Position numbers and translations under genes: made by a program
DNA from: DASWRT01 sp036403035
Lineage (GTDB): Bacteria > Pseudomonadota > Alphaproteobacteria > ATCC43930 > CGMCC-115725
DNA length: 13,175 nt
Reading direction: 5' to 3'
Assembly (NCBI GenBank): GCA_036403035.1
Contig: DASWRT010000358.1
Location: 1-13,175 of the forward strand
In this document: positions 6,461-12,420 of the stretch, piece after piece
How positions within the stretch are numbered: position 1 is the first letter of the stretch
How the letters are laid out: the number at the start of each line of letters is the position of its first letter
Notes under the pieces: generated by a model
The model's database searches: none
Told to the model about the DNA's origin: nothing
Seen by the model: only the letters and a program-made list of their open reading frames with translations

Positions 6461-7519
6461 ATGCAGCATCGGCGTCGTGATATCCTCGTTCCGATGATGC
6501 AGCCCGATCTCGAACCCCGCTTTCTCGAACCGGACGGTTTTGCGTGGGGCCGGTTCCAGGCGGGCGACGGGACCTCGCTGCGCTGGGGCCGGCTCGATGC
6601 GGCGGCGCAAGCTGCCCCGGCGGAGCCGCGTGCACACTGCGTCATGGTCACCGGCTTTAAGGAATACATCGAGAAATATTTCGAGACGGTAAGCGACCTT
6701 GCGGCGCGCGGGCTCACCGTCTGGTGTCTCGACTGGCGTGGACAGGGCGGGTCGGACCGTCCGCGCATCGCGCCGTCCCGCCCCCGCGCACGGGATTACG
6801 ACCGCGATGCCGGCGACCTTGCGGCCTTCGCCGCGGCGATGCTGCCGCCGGGCGCGCTGCGCGTGCTGATTGCGCACTCGATGGGCGGCGCCTCCGCCTT
6901 GCTGTGCCTCAAGCATCATCCGCATCTGTTCGACGCGGCGGTGCTGTCGGCGCCGATGCTCGGCGTCGCGACCGGCCGCGTCCCCGAGGCGAGCGCCCGC
7001 CGGATCGCGCGGGCCACGGTCCGCTGCGGCCTCGGCGCCTTGTTCGTGCCGGGCGGACGGCGCTGGCGCTTCGACCCGGAGATCGGGCCGGCGCGCAGCC
7101 GCACCTCCAACGATCCGGCGCGCTGCCGCGTCCATCAGGCGTGGTGCGCCGCGCGGCCGGAACTGCGCATCGACGATGCGACCTATGCGTGGCTCGACGC
7201 GGCGCTCGGCGTCACCGGGCGGCTCGCCGACCCGGATCTGCTCGGCGGGATCCGCACGCCCATCCTGATCGCGAGCGCGGGGCGCGACGTCCTCGTCCGC
7301 ACCGACGCGCAGCGGCGGGCGGCGGCGCTGCTGCCGAACTGCACGCTCGTCGACCTGCCCGAGGCGAAGCACGAGCCGTTCCACGAAGTCGACGCGGTGC
7401 GCGACCGCTGGCTGGCGGCGATCGACCGCTTCCTCAACGCGCACCTCCGGGATGCCACCCCGGCCGCGCGGGCATCGGTGGTGGACCCCGATCAGGAACC
7501 GGCGCTCGCCGGCTCTTAG
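6461..7519 (+). CDS. Alpha/beta hydrolase, lysophospholipase/monoacylglycerol lipase-like (serine aminopeptidase S33 type)
   Basis: Counted from the ATG at 6461 the protein has 352 aa. In-frame ATGs at 6494 and 6497 are equally possible because none of the three has a good Shine-Dalgarno, and the family signature starts only at about residue 21 (FLEPDGFAWGRF). The fold is complete: TGFKEYIEKYF (64-74), LDWRGQGGSDRP (90-101), nucleophile elbow AHSMGG with Ser140, acid Asp276 in SAGRDVLV, and His304 in EAKHEPFHE. This is the pattern of the PldB/monoglyceride lipase group, which cleaves acyl esters of glycerol or lysophospholipids. No signal peptide is visible, so a cytoplasmic or membrane-peripheral role is likely. 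About 25 C-terminal residues look disordered. It lies between two CBS-protein genes and converges on the second. Confidence 0.9.
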   Translation: MQHRRRDILVPMMQPDLEPRFLEPDGFAWGRFQAGDGTSLRWGRLDAAAQAAPAEPRAHCVMVTGFKEYIEKYFETVSDLAARGLTVWCLDWRGQGGSDRPRIAPSRPRARDYDRDAGDLAAFAAAMLPPGALRVLIAHSMGGASALLCLKHHPHLFDAAVLSAPMLGVATGRVPEASARRIARATVRCGLGALFVPGGRRWRFDPEIGPARSRTSNDPARCRVHQAWCAARPELRIDDATYAWLDAALGVTGRLADPDLLGGIRTPILIASAGRDVLVRTDAQRRAAALLPNCTLVDLPEAKHEPFHEVDAVRDRWLAAIDRFLNAHLRDATPAARASVVDPDQEPALAGS

Positions 7520-7521
7520 CT

Positions 7522-7532
7522 TAGCGGCTCGT
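7522..7532. repeat. Left copy of the 11-bp direct repeat (putative target-site duplication)
   Basis: TAGCGGCTCGT begins 3 bases after the stop of the alpha/beta hydrolase gene and recurs exactly at 7693-7703 on the other side of the palindromic element. Confidence 0.7.
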
Positions 7533-7692
7533 CAGGGAACAATTTTTTACCGCGGAGGACGTAGAGAACCGCGGAGGTCCGCGGAGATATGATTTCTCGC
7601 GCGTCGCAGGCGCGCAGCCGATTGCCCTGCGATCCTCCGCGTCTCCTCCGCGCCCTCTGCGGCATAGGGGGCTTCTACTTCTTCTCACGCCC
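7533..7692. mobile_element. MITE-like palindromic element, about 160 bp, non-coding
   Basis: The left arm (about 7549-7587, ACCGCGGAGGACGTAGAG and onward) and the right arm (about 7627-7664, ending CCGCGCCCTCTGCGGC) are imperfect inverted copies built from CCGCGGAGG/CCTCCGCG units. A smaller GCGCG/CGCGC hairpin sits in the middle. It holds no gene. It is bounded on both sides by the exact 11-bp repeat TAGCGGCTCGT, as expected if it inserted and duplicated its target. I cannot name its family, and the outermost bases do not form clear terminal inverted repeats, so the exact ends are inferred from the flanking repeats. Confidence 0.6.
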
Positions 7693-8423
7693 TAGCGGCT
7701 CGTGCTTTCCGCCTCGTCTTTCGGTGTGATCACCATTCCCGAGGTCGGCTCGATCCAGGCGAGGTGATCCTCGACCGCCTTGACGCCCGGCACGTTCTCG
7801 GCGGCGACGCAGAGTGCCTGCCGCTCGCGATCGTCGAGCACGGAGCCCCAGAGATGGACGACGCCGTTGCGCACCGTCACGTCGATGCTGGCGCGCGGCG
7901 CCCAGGGCTCGCGGTTGATCTCGGCCAGGATGCGGTCGCGGATCGCAGCGTCATCAGCGCTCGGCGCCGCCGCCTCGGCGGCGATGCCGGCGAGCGCGTG
8001 CAGCAGGTTCGCGCGGCTGACGATGCCGATCACCTCGCCGCGTCCGCGCACCACCGGCAGCCGCTTGACGCGCCGCCGCTCCATCAGCCGCACCACCTCG
8101 TCGAGCGGCGTGTCCTCGGCGATCGTCACGACATTGTGCGTCATCACCTCCTCGACCTTGCGGCCGTGCGTGTGGACGTACTCGTCGGCGAGCTTTCCCG
8201 GGCCGATCAGGAACTCCAGCCAGCGCGGCCGGCGGCGCTGCGTCCCGGTCTCGGCCCGGCGCAGGAAGTCGCCTTCGGTGACGATGCCGACGAGGCGGCC
8301 GCCGGAGTCGACGACCGGCAGGCCGCTGATATTGTCCTGAAGCATTATCCGCACCGCTTCGGCGACCGGCATCTCCGGCTTTACCGAAACCACCAGCCGC
8401 GTCATCACGTCAGCCGCTTTCAT
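7692..8423 (-). CDS. CBS-CBS-BON domain protein
   Basis: The start at 8423 is set by AGGAG 7 nt upstream and by the family beginning MKAADVMTR; the frame is open to 8486 but that part covers the FixK box. The 243-aa product has CBS1 at about 4-58 (GIVTEGD 46-52), a basic linker (RRRPRWLEFLIGPG, 63-76), CBS2 at about 90-145 (GIVSRAN 133-139) and a BON domain at about 157-226 (NGVVHLWGSV, then VPGVKAVEDHL). CBS pairs bind adenosyl ligands; BON domains are thought to bind membranes or lipids. Proteins of this layout are common in alphaproteobacteria, often beside stress or low-oxygen genes, but their mechanism is unknown. A perfect FixK/Fnr box lies 63 bp upstream of the start in class II position, so FixK/Fnr-type activation under low oxygen is likely. 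Confidence 0.92.
   Translation of the reverse strand: MKAADVMTRLVVSVKPEMPVAEAVRIMLQDNISGLPVVDSGGRLVGIVTEGDFLRRAETGTQRRRPRWLEFLIGPGKLADEYVHTHGRKVEEVMTHNVVTIAEDTPLDEVVRLMERRRVKRLPVVRGRGEVIGIVSRANLLHALAGIAAEAAAPSADDAAIRDRILAEINREPWAPRASIDVTVRNGVVHLWGSVLDDRERQALCVAAENVPGVKAVEDHLAWIEPTSGMVITPKDEAESTSR
7693..7703. repeat. Right copy of the 11-bp direct repeat (putative target-site duplication)
   Basis: This copy of TAGCGGCTCGT forms the last codons (Thr-Ser-Arg) and part of the stop of the CBS-BON gene. The left copy would provide the same codons with TAA as stop instead of TAG, so an insertion here leaves the protein unchanged. Confidence 0.7.
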
Positions 8424-8450
8424 CTCCGTTCTCCTGTCCTGGGAATGGGT

Positions 8451-8499
8451 CTGCCGGACGATCTCCGTTTCCGTGCAGTGCCGCATTGATACGGATCAA
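8451..8499 (-). promoter_or_regulatory. FixK/Fnr-type promoter of the CBS-BON gene (box TTGATACGGATCAA)
   Basis: The box TTGAT-ACGG-ATCAA occupies 8486-8499 and is a perfect match to the Fnr/FixK consensus TTGAT-N4-ATCAA. Read toward the CBS-BON gene, 22 nt separate it from GATCGT (8458-8463 on the minus strand). This is where the -10 hexamer sits in class II promoters with the box centred at -41.5. That would start transcription near 8451 and give a leader of about 28 nt carrying the ribosome site. The -10 is poor (A2, T3 and T6 match), as is common for activated promoters. Read toward the FixK-like gene, no -10 sits at the class II distance. Confidence 0.75.
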
Positions 8500-8576
8500 G
8501 AGACGATGGCCGGCGCTCCGCGGGAGCGGTTTCCGGCCCGGGCGGCGGGCGTTTCACGGCGTCGTCCGCGCGCCGA

Positions 8577-8592
8577 TAAGGGAACACCCTTA
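8577..8592. promoter_or_regulatory. Perfect palindrome TAAGGG-AACA-CCCTTA upstream of the FixK-like gene
   Basis: A 6-bp perfect dyad with a 4-nt spacer lies 79 bp upstream of the assigned start of the regulator gene. It has the size of a dimeric operator but its sequence is not a Fnr/FixK or Crp site. It could also form a small hairpin in the leader. It is followed by AAGGAG and the 7-codon frame ATG...TAG at 8609-8632 (MARVAGR), 11 nt after that site, which might be a leader peptide. Confidence 0.35.
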
Positions 8593-8670
8593 AGGAGCAT
8601 TCCGAATTATGGCGCGTGTTGCCGGGCGGTAGAACAGACCTATCGCAACCGCGCTACACGGAATCCGCCG

Positions 8671-9381
8671 ATGTCCGCCATGAATGCAGCCTACGAGACC
8701 GCCGCTGTCCGCCGCCCGGTCGCCGCGCTCTTCGACCGGACGACATCCCCGGCGAATGACACCGCCGCCGCCAACCCGTTCGAGGCGCTCCGTCCGATCA
8801 GCAGCGTCGTCACCGTCGCCCGCAACGACGAGATCTACGCCGAGGGCGACCGCGCCGAGTACTGCTATAAGGTGGTCTCGGGCGCCGTCCGCACCTGCAA
8901 GCTGATGCTCGACGGGCGCCGCCAGATCGGCGAGTTCCTGCTGCCCGGCGACTGCTTCGGCCTCGAAGCGCTCAACTGTCACTTCTTCTCCGCCGAGGCG
9001 GTCGCCGATACGGTGCTGATCCGCTATCCCCGCAAGGGCGTCGAGGCGATGGCGGAACACGACCTGCGCCTCGCCGGCCGGCTGCGCGACCTCGCCTATC
9101 GAAGCCTCGCCGCGGCGCAGGAGCGCGTCGTCCTGCTCGGCTGCAAGACCGCCCAGGAGCGCGTCGCCTCCTTCCTCCTGGAGATGGCCGAGCGCAACGA
9201 TCACGTCGACGAGTTCGACCTGCCGATGTCGCGCTACGAGATCGCCGACTATCTCGGCCTCACCGTCGAGACGGTCAGCCGCGCCCTGACGCAACTGCGC
9301 AAGGACGGGACGATCGCGCTGCCGAACGCCCAGCGCGTCACCCTCCGCAACCGCGACGCGCTGGAGGATCTCCGCGATTGA
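8671..9381 (+). CDS. Crp/Fnr-family transcription factor, FixK-like
   Basis: From the ATG at 8671 the protein has 236 aa. The frame is open to 8473, but the upstream part covers the regulatory region and does not look like protein; an ATG at 8680 is an alternative, and both have only weak ribosome sites. A cyclic-nucleotide-binding-like beta roll spans about 45-125 (GDRAEYCYKVVSGAVRTCKL, then FLLPGDCFGLE). A long dimerisation helix follows, then a winged helix-turn-helix with MSRYEIADYLGLTVETVSRA. The recognition helix has Glu200, Ser203 and Arg204, the E-xx-SR pattern of factors that read TTGAT half-sites. The N-terminal cysteine cluster of oxygen-sensing Fnr is missing, so it resembles FixK, whose activity is usually set by expression. 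The two perfect boxes nearby are its natural candidate targets. Confidence 0.93.
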   Translation: MSAMNAAYETAAVRRPVAALFDRTTSPANDTAAANPFEALRPISSVVTVARNDEIYAEGDRAEYCYKVVSGAVRTCKLMLDGRRQIGEFLLPGDCFGLEALNCHFFSAEAVADTVLIRYPRKGVEAMAEHDLRLAGRLRDLAYRSLAAAQERVVLLGCKTAQERVASFLLEMAERNDHVDEFDLPMSRYEIADYLGLTVETVSRALTQLRKDGTIALPNAQRVTLRNRDALEDLRD

Positions 9382-9408
9382 TCTTCGAACCGAACGGTCC
9401 GCTCTCGT

Positions 9409-9457
9409 TTGATCTGCATCAATGTGCCGCTTCGTGAATGGAGACATTCTTGCCGCA
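9409..9457 (+). promoter_or_regulatory. Class II FixK/Fnr-type promoter before the 67-aa gene (box TTGATCTGCATCAA)
   Basis: TTGAT-CTGC-ATCAA at 9409-9422 is a second perfect consensus box, 28 bp after the FixK-like stop codon. Exactly 22 nt later lies CATTCT (9445-9450), a fair -10 hexamer. This is the spacing of a class II activated promoter with the box centred at -41.5, and it predicts a start at about A9457. A leader of about 50 nt then reaches the small gene. Perfect box plus exact spacing makes this a strong call. Confidence 0.82.
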
Positions 9458-9507
9458 ACGGGGCCGCGCCGCTCGTGCCGGCCGTCGCAGCAAGAGCAGG
9501 AGGGCAA

Positions 9508-9711
9508 ATGCTGACCGGAAACCCGGAGGATCTGCGGCTGGCGTTCGAGTTGCTGAACAGGCATGGCGACGAAGCGGCGGCCGTGCTGATCGAGGGGCCC
9601 GTCGGCAGCGCCGTTCGGCGGCACGACATGCGCGAATTCCTCGCTTGGATGAACGTGCTTGACGCTCTCGCGGCAATCGCCGCGCTGCGGGCGGACGAAA
9701 CCGTCCATTGA
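9508..9711 (+). CDS. 67-aa small protein of unknown function, predicted FixK/Fnr target
   Basis: AGGAGGG ends 3 nt before the ATG at 9508, an excellent ribosome site. The frame is open upstream to 9409, but that part overlaps the promoter. The product begins MLTGNPEDLRLAFELLNRHG and contains EGPVGSAVRRHDMREFLAWM and an Ala/Leu-rich helix (LDALAAIAALRADE). It is soluble-looking, mainly helical, without cysteines, signal peptide or a clear membrane span. I do not recognise a family. It lies alone between the FixK-like gene and the ffh promoter, behind the class II FixK/Fnr-type promoter at 9409-9457. The inference is a small effector or partner protein induced when oxygen is low. Confidence 0.72.
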   Translation: MLTGNPEDLRLAFELLNRHGDEAAAVLIEGPVGSAVRRHDMREFLAWMNVLDALAAIAALRADETVH

Positions 9712-9768
9712 CGCTGTTGCGAGCACGGAACCGGTCTGCGCCGCGCGGCAGGCCGATCGCAGCCGTTG

Positions 9769-9797
9769 TTGACACCGCGCCGCGTCCTGCATAGGTT
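9769..9797 (+). promoter_or_regulatory. Sigma70-type promoter of the ffh operon
   Basis: TTGACA (9769-9774) is a perfect -35. A spacing of 17 nt leads to TAGGTT (9792-9797), an acceptable -10 that keeps T1, A2 and T6. It lies about 110 bp before ffh and 58 bp after the small gene's stop, where a housekeeping promoter is expected. Alphaproteobacterial -10 elements are often degenerate, which fits. Confidence 0.65.
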
Positions 9798-9802
9798 CCG
9801 GC

Positions 9803-9869
9803 CGCTTCCCCGGAAGCGAACCTTCGACCCCATCGGGGCCGGCCAGTCCGCGAGTATCGCGCACTGGCC
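9803..9869 (+). other. Structured 5' leader of the ffh transcript (three consecutive hairpins)
   Basis: Three stems follow each other after the predicted promoter. The first is CGCTTC-CCCG-GAAGCG (9803-9818). The second is CCCC-ATC-GGGG (9828-9838). The third is GGCCAGT/ACTGGCC, enclosing CGCGA-GTA-TCGCG with a C-C mismatch (9841-9869). CGTTTGCGCTT follows the last one, not a real T-tract. They could be a regulatory leader or an RNA-stability element. No known riboswitch is recognised. Confidence 0.45.
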
Positions 9870-9908
9870 CGTTTGCGCTTGGAGCCGAGACCGGTCGAGT
9901 AGGAGCCC

Positions 9909-11291
9909 ATGTTCGAGAGCCTGAGCAGTCGCCTGAACGACGTCTTCGATCGCCTGAGCAGGCGCGGAGCGCTCAACGAGGACGATGTCAACGCAGCGCT
10001 GCGCGAGATCCGCATCGCGCTGCTTGAGGCCGACGTCGCGCTCCCCGTCGTCAAGGACTTCGTCAACGGCATCCGCGAAAAGGCGATCGGGCAGGAGGTG
10101 CTCCGCTCGGTCACGCCGGCGCAGATGGTCGTCAAGATCGTCCACGACCATCTCGTCGAGACGCTCGGCGGCGAGAGCGATCCCGGCTCCGCGCTCAACC
10201 TCAACGCGGTGCCGCCGGTCGTCGTGATGATGGTCGGCCTCCAAGGGTCCGGCAAGACGACCACGGCTGCCAAGATCGCGCTGCGGCTCAAGAACCGCGA
10301 CCGGAAGAAGGTGCTGCTCGCGTCGCTGGACGTGCAGCGCCCGGCCGCGCAGGAGCAGCTTGCCGTGCTGGCGCGGCAGGTCGGCGTGACCTCGCTGCCG
10401 ATCGTGCCCGGCCAGCGCCCGGTCGAGATCGCCCAGCGCGCGATCCAGAACGGCAAGCTCGAAGGCTACGACGTCGTCATCCTCGACACCGCCGGCCGCC
10501 TGCACGTCAACGAGGAGCTGATGCTGGAGGTGGCGGCGGTGCGCGACGCGTCGCGGCCGACCGAGACGCTGCTCGTCGTCGATGCGATGACCGGCCAGGA
10601 CGCGGTCAACGTCGCGAAATCCTTCACCGATCGCGTCGGCGTCACCGGCGTCGTGCTGACCCGCGTCGACGGCGACGCGCGCGGCGGCGCCGCGCTGTCG
10701 ATGCGCGCGATCACCGGCCGGCCGATCAAGTTCGTCGGCGTCGGCGAGAAGGTCGATGCGCTGGAGACGTTCCACGCCGAGCGCGTCGCCGGCCGCATCC
10801 TCGGCATGGGCGACGTGGTCAGCCTCGTCGAGAAGGCGGCCGAGACGATCGACCGCGAGGAGGCCGAGAAGCTCGCCCTCAAGATGCAGAAGGGCAGCTT
10901 CGACCTCGACGATCTGGCCTCGCAGCTCCGCCAGCTTCGCAAGATGGGCGGGGTCGGCGGCGTCATGGGCATGCTGCCCGGCATCGCCAAGGTCAAGAAG
11001 CAGATCGAGGAAGCGAAGATCGACGACAAGATGGTCAAGCGCCAGGAGGCGATCATCTCGTCGATGACCAAGGCGGAGCGCAAGAACCCGAAGCTGCTCA
11101 ACGGCTCGCGGCGGCGGCGCATCGCGGCCGGGTCCGGCAGCTCGGTGCAGGAGATCAACCGCCTGCTGAAGCAGTATCAGGACATGGCGGACATGATGAA
11201 GAAGGTGTCGAAGCTCGGGAAGAAGGGCCTGCTGCGGCACGGCCTGTCCGGGCTGCTCCCCGGGGGCGGAGGCGGCGGCTTCCGCGGCTGA
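9909..11291 (+). CDS. ffh: Signal recognition particle GTPase Ffh (SRP54 homologue)
   Basis: This 460-aa protein is full-length Ffh, the SRP subunit that binds signal sequences and 4.5S RNA and delivers ribosomes to FtsY at the membrane. The N domain is about 1-100 (RLSRRGALNEDDVNAALREI). The G domain is about 100-295, with GLQGSGKTT (110-118), DVQRPAAQEQL, DTAGRL (193-198) and TRVDGDARGGAAL from residue 251, where TRVD replaces the usual TKxD. The methionine-rich M domain follows, with MGGVGGVMGMLPG and the RNA-binding SRRRRIAAGSG from residue 400. The C-terminus is a Gly-rich tail (LPGGGGGGFRG). AGGAG lies 3 nt before the ATG. It heads the ffh-rpsP-rimM-trmD operon; rpsP follows 76 bp later without an obvious terminator between. 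Confidence 0.98.
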   Translation: MFESLSSRLNDVFDRLSRRGALNEDDVNAALREIRIALLEADVALPVVKDFVNGIREKAIGQEVLRSVTPAQMVVKIVHDHLVETLGGESDPGSALNLNAVPPVVVMMVGLQGSGKTTTAAKIALRLKNRDRKKVLLASLDVQRPAAQEQLAVLARQVGVTSLPIVPGQRPVEIAQRAIQNGKLEGYDVVILDTAGRLHVNEELMLEVAAVRDASRPTETLLVVDAMTGQDAVNVAKSFTDRVGVTGVVLTRVDGDARGGAALSMRAITGRPIKFVGVGEKVDALETFHAERVAGRILGMGDVVSLVEKAAETIDREEAEKLALKMQKGSFDLDDLASQLRQLRKMGGVGGVMGMLPGIAKVKKQIEEAKIDDKMVKRQEAIISSMTKAERKNPKLLNGSRRRRIAAGSGSSVQEINRLLKQYQDMADMMKKVSKLGKKGLLRHGLSGLLPGGGGGGFRG

Positions 11292-11367
11292 CCGGCATCG
11301 GCACTCGATCGCTCAACCACCCAATCAATCAATCGCGAAACACGTATTCCGAGAGAAAGAGGAGAAG

Positions 11368-11709
11368 ATGGCTCTCAAGATCCGGCTGGCCCGCGGCGGC
11401 GCGAAGAAGCGCCCCTTCTACAGCATCGTCGTCGCCGACTCGCGCAGCCCGCGCGACGGCCGTTTCATCGAGAAGCTCGGCACCTACAACCCGATGGTCG
11501 ACCGCGACCATCCGGAGCGGCTGACGCTCAAGGAGGAGCGCGTGAAGCATTGGCTCGGCGTCGGCGCGCTGCCGACCGACCGCATCGCCCGCTTCTTCGG
11601 CGAGAAGGGTCTGACGCCGATGCCGGAGCGCCGCGAGAGCCCGCAGAAGTCGGCGCCCAAGGCCAAGGCGCAGGAGCGGGCGAAGGCCGCGGCGCAGGCC
11701 GCCGGCTGA
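11368..11709 (+). CDS. rpsP: 30S ribosomal protein bS16
   Basis: The protein starts MALKIRLARGGAKKRPFYSI, the hallmark of bS16, and continues with VVADSRSPRDGRFIEKLGTY and RVKHWLGVGALPTDRIARFF. At 113 aa it is longer than the E. coli protein (about 82 aa) because of an Ala/Lys-rich C-terminal tail (KAKAQERAKAAAQAAG), an extension common in alphaproteobacteria. bS16 binds 16S rRNA early in 30S assembly. AGGAG ends 3 nt before the ATG. It is the second gene of the ffh operon. The short AATC run (CAATCAATCAATC, 11323-11335) upstream has no obvious role. Confidence 0.98.
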   Translation: MALKIRLARGGAKKRPFYSIVVADSRSPRDGRFIEKLGTYNPMVDRDHPERLTLKEERVKHWLGVGALPTDRIARFFGEKGLTPMPERRESPQKSAPKAKAQERAKAAAQAAG

Positions 11710-11729
11710 TCCCGGCGGGCTGAGCCGGC
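11701..11729 (+). repeat. Inverted repeat spanning the rpsP-rimM junction
   Basis: GCCGGCT (11701-11707) and AGCCGGC (11723-11729) are perfect 7-bp arms. The left arm contains the last rpsP codons and the first base of its stop; the right arm ends directly before the rimM ATG. CCC-GGC-GGG can pair inside. rimM has no clear Shine-Dalgarno, so ribosomes leaving rpsP may open this stem and couple translation. Confidence 0.4.
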
Positions 11730-12308
11730 ATGGCGGCGGCGCCGGAGACGACCGATCGCGTCTGCGTCGGCGCGATCGCCGGGCCGCATGGCGTGCGCGG
11801 GCTGGTGCGGGTGAAGAGCTTCACCGCCGACCCCGGTGACGTCGCCGCCTACGGTCCCGTCGAGGACGAGGCCGGACGGCGGCGCTTCACGCTGGAGATC
11901 GTCGGGCAGGCGAAGGGCGTGCTGATCGCCCGCGTGTCCGGGATCGCCGACCGCGACGCGGCCGAGGCATTGCGCGGCGTGCGGCTTTACGTGCCGCGCG
12001 CGGTGCTGCCGCCGCCGGGCGAGGAGGAGTACTACCACGCCGACCTGATCGGCCTGGAAGCGGTCTTCCCCGACGGCTCGCCGTTCGGCCGGGTGCGCGC
12101 GGTGCACGATTTCGGCGCCGGCGACAGCCTGGAAGTGATGCGCGGGGAGGGCGGCGGCACGGTGCTGGTCCCCTTCACGCGGGCCGCGGTGCCGGTCGTC
12201 GACATCGCCGCCGGCCGTCTCGTGATCGACCCGCCGGAAGGCCTGCTCGACGGCCGCACCGCCGAGAGCGAGATGGCGGAAGAGGGTGCGGGCGAGACGA
12301 AGACGTAA
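11730..12308 (+). CDS. rimM: Ribosome maturation factor RimM
   Basis: This 192-aa protein shows the RimM N-terminal barrel (DRVCVGAIAGPHGVRGLVRV, about 9-28, continuing to about 90 with RVSGIADRDAAEALRGVRLY). The PRC-barrel follows at about 100-175 (EEEYYHADLIGLEAVFPDG, FGRVRAVHDFGAGDSLEV, VPFTRAAVPVVDI). The acidic tail of about 20 residues is family-variable. RimM assists maturation of the 30S head and 16S rRNA 3' domain. The ATG at 11730 lies 20 bp after the rpsP stop without a good ribosome site, consistent with translational coupling. It is the third gene of the operon. Confidence 0.97.
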   Translation: MAAAPETTDRVCVGAIAGPHGVRGLVRVKSFTADPGDVAAYGPVEDEAGRRRFTLEIVGQAKGVLIARVSGIADRDAAEALRGVRLYVPRAVLPPPGEEEYYHADLIGLEAVFPDGSPFGRVRAVHDFGAGDSLEVMRGEGGGTVLVPFTRAAVPVVDIAAGRLVIDPPEGLLDGRTAESEMAEEGAGETKT

Positions 12309-12397
12309 CTCCTTCCCCCGCTTGCGCGGGAAGGTCGGGATGGGGGCGGACGGGAATACCCCCACCCCAACCCTCCCCCGCAGGCGGGGGAGGGGGT
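12309..12397. repeat. REP/MITE-like palindromic repeat between rimM and trmD
   Basis: The left half contains CCTTCCC/GGGAAGG (12311-12334). The right half is CCCTCCCCCGC-AG-GCGGGGGAGGG (12371-12394, 10-11 bp stem). The stretches between them, GGTCGGGATGGGGG and CCCCCACCCCAACC, also pair with 12 of 14 matches, so the whole unit is one large inverted repeat. It starts directly after the rimM stop and ends before the trmD ribosome site. The pattern resembles short interspersed palindromes known from many alphaproteobacterial genomes. It is not followed by T residues, so it is not an intrinsic terminator in either direction. Confidence 0.75.
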
Positions 12398-12420
12398 AAC
12401 AGAGAGGAGTGCGAAGACCC

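Noticed and set aside
7549..7664. Repeated CCGCGGAGG units as a CRISPR-like or tandem repeat array
   Set aside because: The units are inverted and imperfect, with no regular spacers; an imperfect palindrome explains them.
9377..9390. Extra TTGAT at the end of the FixK-like gene as a third FixK/Fnr box
   Set aside because: The second half reads CGAAC instead of ATCAA, so only one half-site is present.
9249..11240. A 663-codon minus-strand frame opposite ffh
   Set aside because: It is a shadow of the ffh codon pattern (His/Asp/Leu/Ala-rich) and ffh is certain on the plus strand.
11323..11335. CAATCAATCAATC short tandem repeat before rpsP as a phase-variation tract
   Set aside because: Only three units, in an untranslated gap, and without a nearby promoter whose spacing it would alter.
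12311..12394. Strong hairpins between rimM and trmD as an intrinsic terminator
   Set aside because: No T-tract follows on either strand, and trmD is the conserved next gene of the operon.
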